NCBI GenBank assembly: GCA_045656345.1
Contig: JAZOQZ010000080.1
Location: 1 to 27,466 of the forward strand
DNA: 27,466 nt
Source: SIG452 sp045656345
GTDB lineage: Bacteria > Bacillota > Clostridia > UMGS1840
Direction of reading: 5' to 3'
In this document: positions 1 through 7,852 of the stretch, piece after piece
Layout of the letters: each line of letters opens with the position of its first letter
Position numbering within the stretch: the first letter of the stretch is position 1
Translations under genes and position numbers: made by a program
The notes under the pieces: model-generated
The model's database searches: none
What the model was told of the DNA's origin: nothing
What the model saw: the letters and a program-made list of their open reading frames with translations, nothing else

Positions 1-1
1 C

Positions 2-1351
2 TGTGGCGAAATGGTAGTATCCAAAGAAGATGTGCATACCTGTCCCAAATGCGGTGGCAATATGAAACAGGAAGAAGATGTTTTGGATACCTGGTTCTCT
101 TCCGCACTGTGGCCTTTCTCTACCTTGGGTTGGCCCGATAACACCGAAGAATTGAAATATTTCTATCCCACCAGCGTTTTAGTAACCGGTTATGACATTA
201 TTTTCTTCTGGGTTGCAAGAATGATTTTCTCCGGTATGGAACATATGGGGCAAGAACCCTTTAAACATGTGTTTATCCACGGTATCGTAAGAGATTCTCA
301 GGGCAGAAAAATGTCTAAATCTTTAGGAAATGGTATTGATCCGTTGGAAATTATCGACCAGTACGGTGCCGATGCATTAAGATTTACCTTAGCAACCGGT
401 AACTCTCCCGGAAACGATATGCGTTTCTACACCGAACGTGTGGAAGCATCCCGTAACTTTGCAAACAAAATCTGGAATGCATCTCGTTTCGTGCTGATGA
501 ATCTGACCATTGACAAAATCGAACTGGATTTAAATACCTTAGAACCCGAAGACAAATGGATTCTGTCTAAATTCAATGCGTTAGCAAAAGATGTTAACGA
601 AAACTTAGATAAATTTGAACTGGGTATGGCAGTTTCCAAACTGTACGATTTCATCTGGAATGTGTACTGTGACTGGTATATCGAAATGGTGAAACCCCGT
701 TTAATGGCAGGGGAAGACAAGGCTGCTCAGAATGTTTTATGTTATGTTATGAGCGGATTCTTAAAATTACTCCATCCCTTTATGCCCTTTATCACCGAGG
801 AAATTTTCCAGGCGCTTCCTGTGGAAGATGAAAGCATTATGATTGCTTCCTTCCCCGAATATCAGGAAGAATTGAACTTCTCCGATGCGGAAAGCAAGGT
901 GGAAACTTATATCGAATTAATCACTTCCGTAAGAAATGCAAGAAGCGAAATGAATGTTCCTCCCAAGAACAAAACCAAACTCTATGTGTTAACCGAGGAT
1001 AAAGATTTTGTTTCTTCCTGTTCTGAATTCTTAACCAAACTGACCTATTCCTCCGAAATGATTCTGGTGGATTCCAAGGAAGCGTTAACCGAAAAATCCG
1101 TAAATGTGGTTGGTCAGGGCATCGAAGTGATGATTCCGTTGGCAGAACTGATTGACAAAGATAAAGAACTGGCTCGTTTAACCAAGGAAAAAGAATTCCT
1201 GTTAAAAGAACTGGATCTGGTTCGCAGCAAGTTAAACAATAAGGGCTTTGTGGACAAAGCTCCTGAAAAATTGGTACAGGCGGAAAAAGCAAAAGAGCAG
1301 TCCTTCTTGGAAAAACTGGCAAAAGTGGAAGAAAGCTTAAATGAATTATAA
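2..1351 (+). CDS. valS: Valyl-tRNA synthetase, C-terminal part (5' end outside window)
   Basis: This class I aminoacyl-tRNA synthetase charges tRNA-Val with valine in the cytoplasm. The reading frame is open from base 2, so the gene begins upstream and about half of the usual ~880 residues is missing. Visible are a CPKCGG knuckle, the DVLDTWFSSALWPFSTLGWP stretch typical of ValRS, and the KMSKS signature (RKMSKSLGNG, codons at about 308-322), which binds ATP. An anticodon-binding helical domain follows. The last ~70 residues are rich in Lys, Glu and Leu and form the C-terminal coiled coil characteristic of ValRS. The stop codon lies 11 bp inside the next gene, dusB, so the two are probably co-transcribed. 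No T-box can be assessed because the 5' region is absent. Confidence 0.97.
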   Translation, partial: CGEMVVSKEDVHTCPKCGGNMKQEEDVLDTWFSSALWPFSTLGWPDNTEELKYFYPTSVLVTGYDIIFFWVARMIFSGMEHMGQEPFKHVFIHGIVRDSQGRKMSKSLGNGIDPLEIIDQYGADALRFTLATGNSPGNDMRFYTERVEASRNFANKIWNASRFVLMNLTIDKIELDLNTLEPEDKWILSKFNALAKDVNENLDKFELGMAVSKLYDFIWNVYCDWYIEMVKPRLMAGEDKAAQNVLCYVMSGFLKLLHPFMPFITEEIFQALPVEDESIMIASFPEYQEELNFSDAESKVETYIELITSVRNARSEMNVPPKNKTKLYVLTEDKDFVSSCSEFLTKLTYSSEMILVDSKEALTEKSVNVVGQGIEVMIPLAELIDKDKELARLTKEKEFLLKELDLVRSKLNNKGFVDKAPEKLVQAEKAKEQSFLEKLAKVEESLNEL

Positions 1352-2294
1352 AATTCAAGATATTTTAGCAAAAAACGATTTGATTTTAGCACCCATGGCA
1401 GGGGTGACCGATTTGCCATACCGTGAAATTGCAAGGGAGCAGGGTGCTTTCCTTGCAGTTTCCGAAATGATCAGTGCCAAAGCGTTAACCTATCGGGATA
1501 AACATACCTATGATTTGCTAAAAACTTCTCCCGAAGATGAACCCTTATCCGTGCAGTTATTCGGTCACGAACCTGATGTGCTTTCGGAAGCGGTGAAGCA
1601 GATTGAGGGTATGGGTTTTTCTATGATAGATTTAAACTCAGGTTGTCCTGCGCCGAAAATCGTGAAAAACGGTGACGGTTCCGCCTTGATGCAAAATCCG
1701 AAACTGCTTTTTGAGATTGTATCCGCTATGCGAAAAGCTACCGATTTGCCACTTAGTGTGAAGCTTCGAATCGGGTTTGATTCGGAACATAAAAATGTGG
1801 TGGAATGTGCAAAGCTCTGCGAAGAAGCAGGTGCCGATTATTTAGCGGTTCACGGCAGAACCCGTGAAATGCAGTATTCGGGCGTGGCAGATTTATCGTT
1901 CATTCAGGCGGTGAAGGAAGCTGTGAATATCCCCGTCATCGGAAACGGTGATGTGTGTGATCGGGAAAGCTATCTTCGGATGAAGAAAGAAACCGGTTGT
2001 GACGGCGTGATGATAGGTCGTGCCGCTTTGGGGAATCCATTTGTGTTTGACCTGATCAGAAATTCCGACCGTGTGATTTCTAAAGAAGAAAAAATGAATG
2101 TGCTGTACCGTCAGGTTGAAAAGATGTGTGCTACCAAAAAAAATGCCATCAAAGAAGCAAGATGCCATATTTTGTGGTATTTAAAGGGGTTTCACAATGC
2201 TAAGCCATACAAATTAAAGGTGGCAAATCTTTTAACATTGGAAGATGTGAGAGCATACATTGATGAAATCTTAGCGGATGAAACCGTTTATTAA
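1341..2294 (+). CDS. dusB: tRNA-dihydrouridine synthase (DusB-like)
   Basis: This FMN enzyme reduces specific uridines in the tRNA D-loop to dihydrouridine using NADPH. The 317-residue length is usual for the family. The TIM barrel starts with LAPMAGVTDLPYR (residues 16-28), which binds FMN. DLNSGCPAPKIVKNGDGSAL follows, with catalytic Cys102; then VKLRIGF, AVHGRTREMQYSG and PVIGNGDV supply the flavin and phosphate contacts. The ATG overlaps the valS end by 11 bp, suggesting translational coupling. A strong terminator follows directly. DusB rather than another Dus subgroup is inferred from general similarity to the Firmicute enzyme. Confidence 0.95.
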   Translation: MNYKIQDILAKNDLILAPMAGVTDLPYREIAREQGAFLAVSEMISAKALTYRDKHTYDLLKTSPEDEPLSVQLFGHEPDVLSEAVKQIEGMGFSMIDLNSGCPAPKIVKNGDGSALMQNPKLLFEIVSAMRKATDLPLSVKLRIGFDSEHKNVVECAKLCEEAGADYLAVHGRTREMQYSGVADLSFIQAVKEAVNIPVIGNGDVCDRESYLRMKKETGCDGVMIGRAALGNPFVFDLIRNSDRVISKEEKMNVLYRQVEKMCATKKNAIKEARCHILWYLKGFHNAKPYKLKVANLLTLEDVRAYIDEILADETVY

Positions 2295-2311
2295 AAAATG
2301 TTAAAAAAAGG

Positions 2312-2345
2312 AAAAACTGACAGCATTTTTGCTGTCAGTTTTTTG
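2312..2345 (+). terminator. Rho-independent terminator after dusB
   Basis: A 14-bp stem (arm AAAACTGACAGCA at about 2313-2325, complementary arm from 2330) with a TTTT loop is followed by a T-run at 2339-2344. It ends the valS-dusB unit. Confidence 0.9.
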
Positions 2346-2446
2346 ATGCAAAAAAATAAAAAACACCGAAATTTACATCTGTTTTTTCATTTTGAAAAAG
2401 CCAAACTAAAGACGAGAAAAAAACAAAAAACGGATGTGAATTTGAA

Positions 2447-3508
2447 ATGTTTTTTAAAAATTTAAAAAGAACAAAGCCAAAAGCAAAAAATATCAAACCG
2501 ATAACATTTCTGATTGGCGTTATCGGAGTCGGTTGTATGATACTGCTCTCGGTAAGCTCTTCTTTCAATCGTGAGGTTTCTGTGGGAGCTGTAAAAACAG
2601 AGCTTCGTCTGATTCCATCAGGACAAGCTGTGGGGATGCGGTTAAAAACAAAGGGTGTTATGGTGGTTGGTGTGGAGCAAGGGAATCTTCCTGCAAAAAA
2701 AGCAGGATTAAAAGTCGGAGATGTGATTACCGGGGTAAATGAGGTAACATTACAGAACACCCGCCATTTTGAGGAGATTCTTCGCTCGGTGAAGGAAAAC
2801 ACCGTAACATTAACCGTGCTTCGTGAGAATCAGGTGCTTTCTGTAAATCTTACTCCTCAAAGAAATCAGGAAAATCAGCTTGTGTGTGGTATGTGGCTTC
2901 GGGATAGTGCTGCCGGAATCGGAACTGTTACGTTCTTTACGGAAGATAAAACTCAGTTTGCAGCCTTAGGACATCCCGTCAACGATTCAGACACTGCAAA
3001 GATGTACGATGTGAGGCAGGGGCAAGTGGAGCTTGTTGAGATTAAAGGGGCAAAAAAAGCAGAAAAAAACCAAGCGGGAGAACTTGTGGGCGTGCTTTCA
3101 GATATTCCTGTGGGAACAATTGTGAAAAACGGAGAAACCGGACTTGAGGGTTTCTTGGAAAATAAAGCGTTTATTCAAAGAGAAGCTTTGCCGATTGCAA
3201 CCAAACGGGAAGTGAAAATAGGAAAAGCCACCATTTTATCCACCGTTTCGGAACAAGGATGCTTTGAATATGACATTGAGATTTTAAAAATTTTAGACGG
3301 AAAAGGAAATCGGGATTTTATTATCCGTGTTACCGATGAAAACCTGCTTTCCCAAACAGGTGGAATTGTGCAGGGGATGAGCGGTTCACCCATATTGCAA
3401 AACGGAAAAATCATAGGCGCCGTTACCCATGTGCTGGTCAGTGATTCAACAAGAGGATACGGCATATCCATTGAAAAAATGTTGACGGAAGCCGAGAGGA
3501 TAAGATGA
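2447..3508 (+). CDS. spoIVB: SpoIVB serine peptidase (sigma-K checkpoint signal)
   Basis: In sporulating Bacillus, SpoIVB is made in the forespore, is secreted into the intermembrane space and cleaves SpoIVFA, which frees SpoIVFB to process pro-sigma-K. Here a basic N-terminus and one membrane segment (residues ~19-38) precede a PDZ domain (~68-135, with AGLKVGDVITGVNEVTL). The S55 peptidase domain carries a likely catalytic triad of His176 (ALGHPV), Asp297 (RVTDENLL) and Ser312 (GIVQGMSGSPI), followed by AVTHVLV and RGYGI. At 353 residues it is shorter than the ~426 of B. subtilis. The ribosome binding site is weak and I recognise no sigma-G promoter. spo0A, which usually follows spoIVB, is absent: a terminator follows at once. 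SpoIVFA and SpoIVFB are encoded at 14334-15751. Confidence 0.95.
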   Translation: MFFKNLKRTKPKAKNIKPITFLIGVIGVGCMILLSVSSSFNREVSVGAVKTELRLIPSGQAVGMRLKTKGVMVVGVEQGNLPAKKAGLKVGDVITGVNEVTLQNTRHFEEILRSVKENTVTLTVLRENQVLSVNLTPQRNQENQLVCGMWLRDSAAGIGTVTFFTEDKTQFAALGHPVNDSDTAKMYDVRQGQVELVEIKGAKKAEKNQAGELVGVLSDIPVGTIVKNGETGLEGFLENKAFIQREALPIATKREVKIGKATILSTVSEQGCFEYDIEILKILDGKGNRDFIIRVTDENLLSQTGGIVQGMSGSPILQNGKIIGAVTHVLVSDSTRGYGISIEKMLTEAERIR

Positions 3509-3509
3509 T

Positions 3510-3544
3510 AAAAAGCTCGTCTGTAAAAAACAGACGAGCTTTTT
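3510..3544 (+). terminator. Bidirectional terminator after spoIVB
   Basis: Perfect 14-bp inverted repeat (AAAAAGCTCGTCTG at 3510-3523, its complement at 3531-3544) with a 7-nt A-rich loop. The A-tract on the left and T-tract on the right let it work on both strands. Confidence 0.9.
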
Positions 3545-3547
3545 GGG

Positions 3548-3658
3548 TCAATTTGTATTGATATACACATTCGCATGTAGTTTTTGCAATTCTGTGGGAG
3601 TAAATCCTTCGTGATACCTAAAAAATAAAAGGAAAAATCCCAAAAAATTACTTGACAA
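3548..3658 (-). CDS. Possible small membrane protein or gene remnant
   Basis: On the minus strand an open frame of about 36 codons ends with TGA at 3550-3548, right before the bidirectional terminator. It would read SSNFLGFFLLFFRYHEGFTP and then TELQKLHANVYINTN: a hydrophobic stretch and a polar tail that looks protein-like. The only start I can offer is TTG at 3658-3656 behind a poor GAAGAG site; an in-frame stop lies a few codons upstream. It also overlaps the plus-strand promoter of the Mn riboswitch. It may be a short peptide gene, the 3' remnant of a lost gene, or chance. I do not recognise it. Confidence 0.2.
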   Translation of the reverse strand: MSSNFLGFFLLFFRYHEGFTPTELQKLHANVYINTN

Positions 3659-3680
3659 AATATTCTCTTCGTGCTATAAT
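3652..3680 (+). promoter_or_regulatory. Sigma-A promoter of the riboswitch-ATPase transcript
   Basis: TTGACA at 3652-3657, a 17-bp spacer and TATAAT at 3675-3680, both perfect consensus, with a TG at 3672-3673 making an extended -10. Transcription should start near 3687, about 20 bases before the riboswitch. Confidence 0.92.
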
Positions 3681-3705
3681 GCTGAAAAATCAAATACAAA
3701 ACCTA

Positions 3706-3800
3706 TCAAAGGGGAGTAGTTTTAATACGTTATCAACAAACGCAGTTGTTTTGGCAACTTGGTAACGTATGCCGGATTTCGGTTACGAGACTTTTGTGCA
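3706..3800 (+). ncRNA. yybP-ykoY (Mn2+) riboswitch aptamer
   Basis: The leader contains the conserved 5' block of the yybP-ykoY class, AAAGGGGAGTAG (from about 3708), and the conserved 3' block TGCCGGATTTCGGTTACGAG (3769-3788), separated by arms that can pair (TACGTTA at 3725-3731 with TAACGTA at 3763-3769). This class senses Mn2+ and usually controls manganese export genes. The P1 3' strand (ACTTTTG, about 3790-3796) is shared with the terminator stem that follows, so aptamer folding and terminator formation exclude each other. That fits a switch turned on by the ligand. The class assignment is from recognition of the conserved blocks, not from a covariance search. Confidence 0.9.
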
Positions 3801-3831
3801 GATTTGTTTTCTGCACAGAAGTCTTTTTTTT
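3788..3831 (+). terminator. Riboswitch expression-platform terminator
   Basis: A 14-bp stem (3788-3801 with 3811-3824, one G-U pair) with a 9-nt loop and a following run of T (3824-3831). Its left arm begins in the conserved 3' block of the aptamer and contains the P1 strand, so Mn2+ binding should disrupt it and allow read-through into the ATPase gene. Confidence 0.88.
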
Positions 3832-3875
3832 ATTTTTTTGGATTATAATTAAGGATACGGAAAGGCAGGAACAGT

Positions 3876-6470
3876 ATGAAAGAATTTTATCAAAAGAAGA
3901 TTCACGAGGTTTTAGGTGAATTTGGGGTCAGCGAAAGAGGTCTTTCCTCTGAGCAAGCCGCTAAGGTGCTGGAAGAAAAGGGAGCCAATGTGTTGCAGGA
4001 GGGAAAACGCCGAAGCACTCTTCAGGTGTTTTTATCTCAGTTTGCCGATTTATTGGTCATTATTTTAATGATTGCGGCAATTATTTCTATGATATCGGGC
4101 AATCACGAGAGTACCATTGTAATTTTTGCAGTCATTCTCATTAACGCAATTTTGGGAACGGTTCAGCACAAAAAAGCAGAAAAATCGTTGGACAGCTTGA
4201 AGTCTTTGTCTTCTCCCAATGCAAAAGTAATGCGTGATGGCAAAAAAATCGAAGTTGGGTCCCGAATGGTGGTTCCTGGAGATATTATGCTGTTAGAAGC
4301 CGGAGATATGGTGGTGGCAGACGGCAGAATTTTAGAAAATTTTTCTGTTCAGGTGAATGAAAGCTCTTTAACGGGAGAATCCACCAATGTGGAGAAAAAA
4401 GTAACCGATATTTCAGAAGAGGTTCCTCTCGGTGACCGTGTGAATATGGTGTATTCCGGCAGTTTAGTCACTTACGGTCGTGCTACCGTGGTGGTGACGG
4501 GAACAGGAATGGATACTGAAATTGGTAAAATTGCAACACTTATGAACGCCACCGGAGAAAAGAAAACACCGTTGCAGGTAAGCTTGGACCAGTTCAGCAG
4601 CCGTCTTGCAATCGTGATTATGATTATTTCTGCCATTGTGTTTGGGTTGGGATTATACCGTCAAATGCCCGTTTTAGATGCAATGATGTTTGCGGTGGCG
4701 TTGGCTGTGGCTGCAATTCCGGAAGCCCTTGGTTCCATTGTGACCATTGTGCAGGCGATGGGAACCCAGAGAATGGCAAAAGAAAATGCGATTATTAAAG
4801 AATTAAAAGCGGTGGAAAGCTTAGGATGTGTTTCGGTAATTTGTTCGGATAAAACAGGAACGCTTACACAGAATAAAATGAGCGTTCAGCAAATTTATAT
4901 CAACAAAGAAACCATTACTGCTAAGGAATTAAATCTTCATAGTCAGCTTCACCGTTATCTGTTATACAATGCGATACTGACCAATGATTCTGCGATTGTG
5001 GACGGAAAGGGAATCGGCGACCCCACCGAATTTTGTCTTCTGGAAATGGCTCGTTCCATTGATATGAATGAAGAATTTTTCCGTGAGGTAATGCCGAGAA
5101 TAGCGGAAATTGCTTTTGATTCCGATCGAAAACTGATGTCTGTAAAATATTGTCTTCACGGAGTTCCTACCATACTTACCAAGGGTGCGGTGGATGTGTT
5201 GTTGGAGCGCACCGTTAATATTCGAACCGCTGAGGGAATCCGTTCCATTACCGAGGCAGACAAAGAAGAAATTTTAGCCCAAAATACGGAGTTTTCCGAA
5301 AATGGGCTTCGTGTGTTGGCGTTTGCCTACAAAGAATCAGACGATAAAACAACCATGGAACTTTCTGATGAAAACGGTTACACTTTCCTGGGATTGATTT
5401 CCATGATGGATCCGCCCAGAGTGGAATCGAAAGATGCAGTTGCAGATGCCATCCGTGCGGGAATTAAACCAGTGATGATTACCGGTGACCATAAAGTAAC
5501 CGCAACTGCAATTGCAAAACAAATCGGAATTTTTAGAGATGGTGATCTGGCGGTAACAGGCGTAGAGCTGGATGCTATGAGTCAAGAAGAGCTAACCGAA
5601 AAAATAGAAAAAATTTCAGTATATGCCCGGGTGTCTCCTGAAAATAAAATCCGTATCGTGAATGCATGGCAGTCCAAAGGACATATTGTCAGCATGACCG
5701 GTGACGGGGTGAACGATGCTCCTGCCCTAAAAAAAGCGGATATCGGTGTTGCAATGGGTATCACGGGCACTGAGGTTTCCAAAGATGCTGCTGCCATGAT
5801 TTTAACCGATGATAATTTTGCCACCATTATCAAAGCTGTTGCAAACGGCAGAAACGTATATCGTAACATAAAAAATGCCATCAAATTCCTGTTATCAGGG
5901 AATATGGCGGGGATTTTAGCGGTTCTTTATACTTCTGTAATGGGCTTACCTGTTCCCTTTGCGCCGGTACATTTACTGTTTATGAATCTGCTGACAGACT
6001 CCTTACCTGCCATTGCTATCGGTATGGAGGGTGCAGACCCCAACTTGTTATCCCAAAAGCCCAGAAATCCCAAAGAAGGTATTTTAAGCAAATCATTTAT
6101 GACACAATTGTTGGTGCAGGGTGGTGCTATTGCTGTTTGTACCATGATTGCGTTCCATCTGGGACTTAGCACAGGAAATGCTGCTTTGGCAAGTACTATG
6201 GCGTTTTCTACACTGACCTTAGCTCGCTTATTCCACGGCTTTAATTGCAGAAGTGATCGTTCTATCTTCAAAATTGGTCTGTTTGGCAACCGTGCAAGTT
6301 TAGGTGCGTTCGGATTGGGACTTCTGCTGTTGTCTGCGGTATTGTTTATTCCCGGCTTAGACCATTGGTTTGAGGTTACTGCCTTAAATGGAGGGCAGAT
6401 TGGATTGGTTGCACTGTTAGCATTGATTCCCACGATGCTGATTCAAGGTGCAAAACTAATCAAAAAGTGA
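3876..6470 (+). CDS. P-type (P2) cation-transporting ATPase, probable Mn2+ exporter
   Basis: An 864-residue P2-type ATPase that pumps cations across the cytoplasmic membrane at the cost of ATP. In order: the N-terminal cation-ATPase domain, M1-M2 (~55-95), the actuator domain with TGES (166-169), M3-M4 with PEALGSIVTIV (282 on), the phosphorylated Asp325 in CSDKTGTLT, a nucleotide-binding domain, the hinge GDGVNDAPAL, and the C-terminal membrane helices including NLLTDSLPA, which supplies Asn and Asp ligands. Classical Ca2+ pumps have PEGLP in M4; the PEAL form here matches, from memory, the lactococcal YoaB group, which is also under a yybP-ykoY switch. With that riboswitch directly upstream, Mn2+ export is the best guess; Ca2+ remains possible. 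The start has an AAGGCAGGA site. The gene is monocistronic. Confidence 0.95.
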   Translation: MKEFYQKKIHEVLGEFGVSERGLSSEQAAKVLEEKGANVLQEGKRRSTLQVFLSQFADLLVIILMIAAIISMISGNHESTIVIFAVILINAILGTVQHKKAEKSLDSLKSLSSPNAKVMRDGKKIEVGSRMVVPGDIMLLEAGDMVVADGRILENFSVQVNESSLTGESTNVEKKVTDISEEVPLGDRVNMVYSGSLVTYGRATVVVTGTGMDTEIGKIATLMNATGEKKTPLQVSLDQFSSRLAIVIMIISAIVFGLGLYRQMPVLDAMMFAVALAVAAIPEALGSIVTIVQAMGTQRMAKENAIIKELKAVESLGCVSVICSDKTGTLTQNKMSVQQIYINKETITAKELNLHSQLHRYLLYNAILTNDSAIVDGKGIGDPTEFCLLEMARSIDMNEEFFREVMPRIAEIAFDSDRKLMSVKYCLHGVPTILTKGAVDVLLERTVNIRTAEGIRSITEADKEEILAQNTEFSENGLRVLAFAYKESDDKTTMELSDENGYTFLGLISMMDPPRVESKDAVADAIRAGIKPVMITGDHKVTATAIAKQIGIFRDGDLAVTGVELDAMSQEELTEKIEKISVYARVSPENKIRIVNAWQSKGHIVSMTGDGVNDAPALKKADIGVAMGITGTEVSKDAAAMILTDDNFATIIKAVANGRNVYRNIKNAIKFLLSGNMAGILAVLYTSVMGLPVPFAPVHLLFMNLLTDSLPAIAIGMEGADPNLLSQKPRNPKEGILSKSFMTQLLVQGGAIAVCTMIAFHLGLSTGNAALASTMAFSTLTLARLFHGFNCRSDRSIFKIGLFGNRASLGAFGLGLLLLSAVLFIPGLDHWFEVTALNGGQIGLVALLALIPTMLIQGAKLIKK

Positions 6471-6531
6471 TTTTACCAAAAAGGAAAATCTGCTTAAAAA
6501 TAAAAAAGTGAGTGACATTTTTTTCAATCAC

Positions 6532-6560
6532 TTGAAACTTTGAAAAAAATATGGTACAAT
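6532..6560 (+). promoter_or_regulatory. Sigma-A promoter for the Fe-S aldo/keto reductase
   Basis: TTGAAA (6532-6537), 17-bp spacer, TACAAT (6555-6560) preceded by TG at 6552-6553. The -10 lies inside the left arm of the inverted repeat at 6546-6588. Confidence 0.75.
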
Positions 6561-6588
6561 ATGCTGTAACAGCGTTGTACCATATTTT
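6546..6588. repeat. 14-bp inverted repeat over promoter, candidate operator
   Basis: AAAATATGGTACAA (6546-6559) is repeated exactly in inverse at 6575-6588. The 15-base spacer holds a smaller dyad, GCTG-TAA-CAGC (6563-6573). The left arm contains most of the -10 and the right arm falls in the 5' leader, which suits a repressor site. As RNA it could instead fold as an AT-rich hairpin followed by TTTTATTTT, so a weak terminator of the ATPase transcript is an alternative. Confidence 0.6.
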
Positions 6589-6616
6589 ATTTTGACCAGA
6601 AGAAGGAGAACATCCT

Positions 6617-7717
6617 ATGTTATATGAAAAAGTAAAGAAAAATTTCGGTTTTGGTTTTATGCGACTGCCTATGATTGAAAATGACGTGGACTACCAACAG
6701 GTCAATCAGATGGTTGACGCTTTTATGGAAGCGGGATTTAACTATTTTGATACTGCGAGGGTGTATCTGGACGGTAATAGTGAAATTGCCATCCGTGAAT
6801 GCGTGGCAAAGCGTTATCCCCGTGAAAGCTTTGTGTTAGCGAATAAGCTTTCTCCCTGGATTTATAATTCCGAGGAAGAAATCCGTCCATTGTTTGAAAG
6901 TCAGCTGAAGTCCTGTGGTGTGGATTATTTTGATGTGTATATTTTTCACTGTATGAATCGTGATTTGTACGAGAAAAATCTTCGTTGCAATTCCTTTGAA
7001 ACTGTGAAACAGTTACAAGAAGAGGGCAAGGTGAAGCATATTGCAATGTCGTTCCACGACACGGCAGATATTTTGGATAAAATCTTAACCGAGCAACCCT
7101 GCATTGAGTTTGTGCAGATTCAGTTTAATTATTTAGATTATGATGATGCAGGTGTGCAGAGTAAAGCTTGTTACGATGTTTGCCGAAAACACGGTAAAAA
7201 AGTGATTGTAATGGAGCCTGTAAAAGGCGGCACATTAGTCAATCTTCCTAAAGAGGCAAAAGAGTTCTTAAAAGAGAAGTCCGAAAATTCCGAAGCGGAA
7301 TTTGCCATCCGTTTTGCGGCAAGCTTTCCCGATGTGGAAATGGTGTTATCGGGAATGGGCAATATGGATATGATTACCGAAAATATTTCTTTTATGAAAG
7401 ATTTTGTGCCTTTTAGTGAGGAAGAACACAAGCTTTCCGAAGAATTAAGAAAACTGATCCGCACCGTTCGTCAGATTCCCTGCACGGGCTGTCGCTACTG
7501 TGTGGATGAATGTCCTAAAAAGATTTTGATTCCCGATGTGTTCACGGTGTATAATAAACATCTTGCCGCAGAGGCAGTCTGGGAAGAAACCAAAGGGATT
7601 TTGCAGGAGAACCATTCCAACGTGAAAGACTGCATTCAGTGCGGCGTTTGTGAAGGTCATTGTCCCCAGAATATCAAAATAAAAGATACCATCAAGTTGT
7701 TAGGAGAAAGCATTTAA
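6617..7717 (+). CDS. Aldo/keto reductase with C-terminal two-[4Fe-4S] domain
   Basis: A 366-residue NAD(P)H-type aldo/keto reductase fused to a ferredoxin-like tail, a common clostridial architecture of unknown substrate. The barrel keeps a plausible catalytic tetrad: Asp45 and Tyr50 (FDTARVY), Lys77 (LANKLS) and His111 (YIFHC). Two cluster motifs follow: C289-x2-C-x2-C-x3-CP and C339-x2-C-x2-C-x3-CP, enough for two 4Fe-4S clusters and electron transfer to or from ferredoxin or flavodoxin. The AGAAGGAG site precedes the ATG by a normal gap. There is a good promoter with an inverted repeat upstream and no terminator before the PHP genes, so these may be read from the same transcript. Confidence 0.93.
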   Translation: MLYEKVKKNFGFGFMRLPMIENDVDYQQVNQMVDAFMEAGFNYFDTARVYLDGNSEIAIRECVAKRYPRESFVLANKLSPWIYNSEEEIRPLFESQLKSCGVDYFDVYIFHCMNRDLYEKNLRCNSFETVKQLQEEGKVKHIAMSFHDTADILDKILTEQPCIEFVQIQFNYLDYDDAGVQSKACYDVCRKHGKKVIVMEPVKGGTLVNLPKEAKEFLKEKSENSEAEFAIRFAASFPDVEMVLSGMGNMDMITENISFMKDFVPFSEEEHKLSEELRKLIRTVRQIPCTGCRYCVDECPKKILIPDVFTVYNKHLAAEAVWEETKGILQENHSNVKDCIQCGVCEGHCPQNIKIKDTIKLLGESI

Positions 7718-7730
7718 AAAAACATAAAAA

Positions 7731-7826
7731 ATCAAATTTATCATCCGTCCCGTTGACAGATATTTGAGAATGACCGTGTTTGGTAAAAAGGGAAGTAAAG
7801 CGGATACCAATATCTGATTTATGATC
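7731..7826 (+). pseudogene. Decayed 3' end of a fourth PHP-family gene
   Basis: Read in the frame of 7731, this stretch encodes IKFIIRPVDRYLRMTVFGKK and then GSKADTNI, a TGA stop (7815-7817), and FMI. It lines up with the C-terminus of the three following genes (EFELRPDDIYVRVTVFDKSG, KPADTNAYFMEDIL). The TGA replaces the codon for the second residue after DTN. No ATG, RBS or upstream body remains: the reductase gene ends 13 bases earlier. It is best explained as the leftover of a deleted copy of the tandem array. Confidence 0.8.
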
Positions 7827-7852
7827 AATAAAAATGAAGGAGAACACTCATT

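Noticed and set aside
5927..6433. Minus-strand open frame of 168 codons inside the ATPase gene
   Set aside because: Antisense shadow of a well-supported membrane protein gene; its Pro- and Ser-rich translation has no family features.
6506..6534. Imperfect hairpin AAGTGAGTGA / TCAATCACTT after the ATPase gene
   Set aside because: One mismatch and no T-run on the plus strand; its T-rich side would serve the minus strand, where there is no gene to end.
7753..7781. TTGACA at 7753 as a promoter of the PHP genes
   Set aside because: No -10-like hexamer at 16-18 bases; the site is part of the PHP relic's coding sequence.
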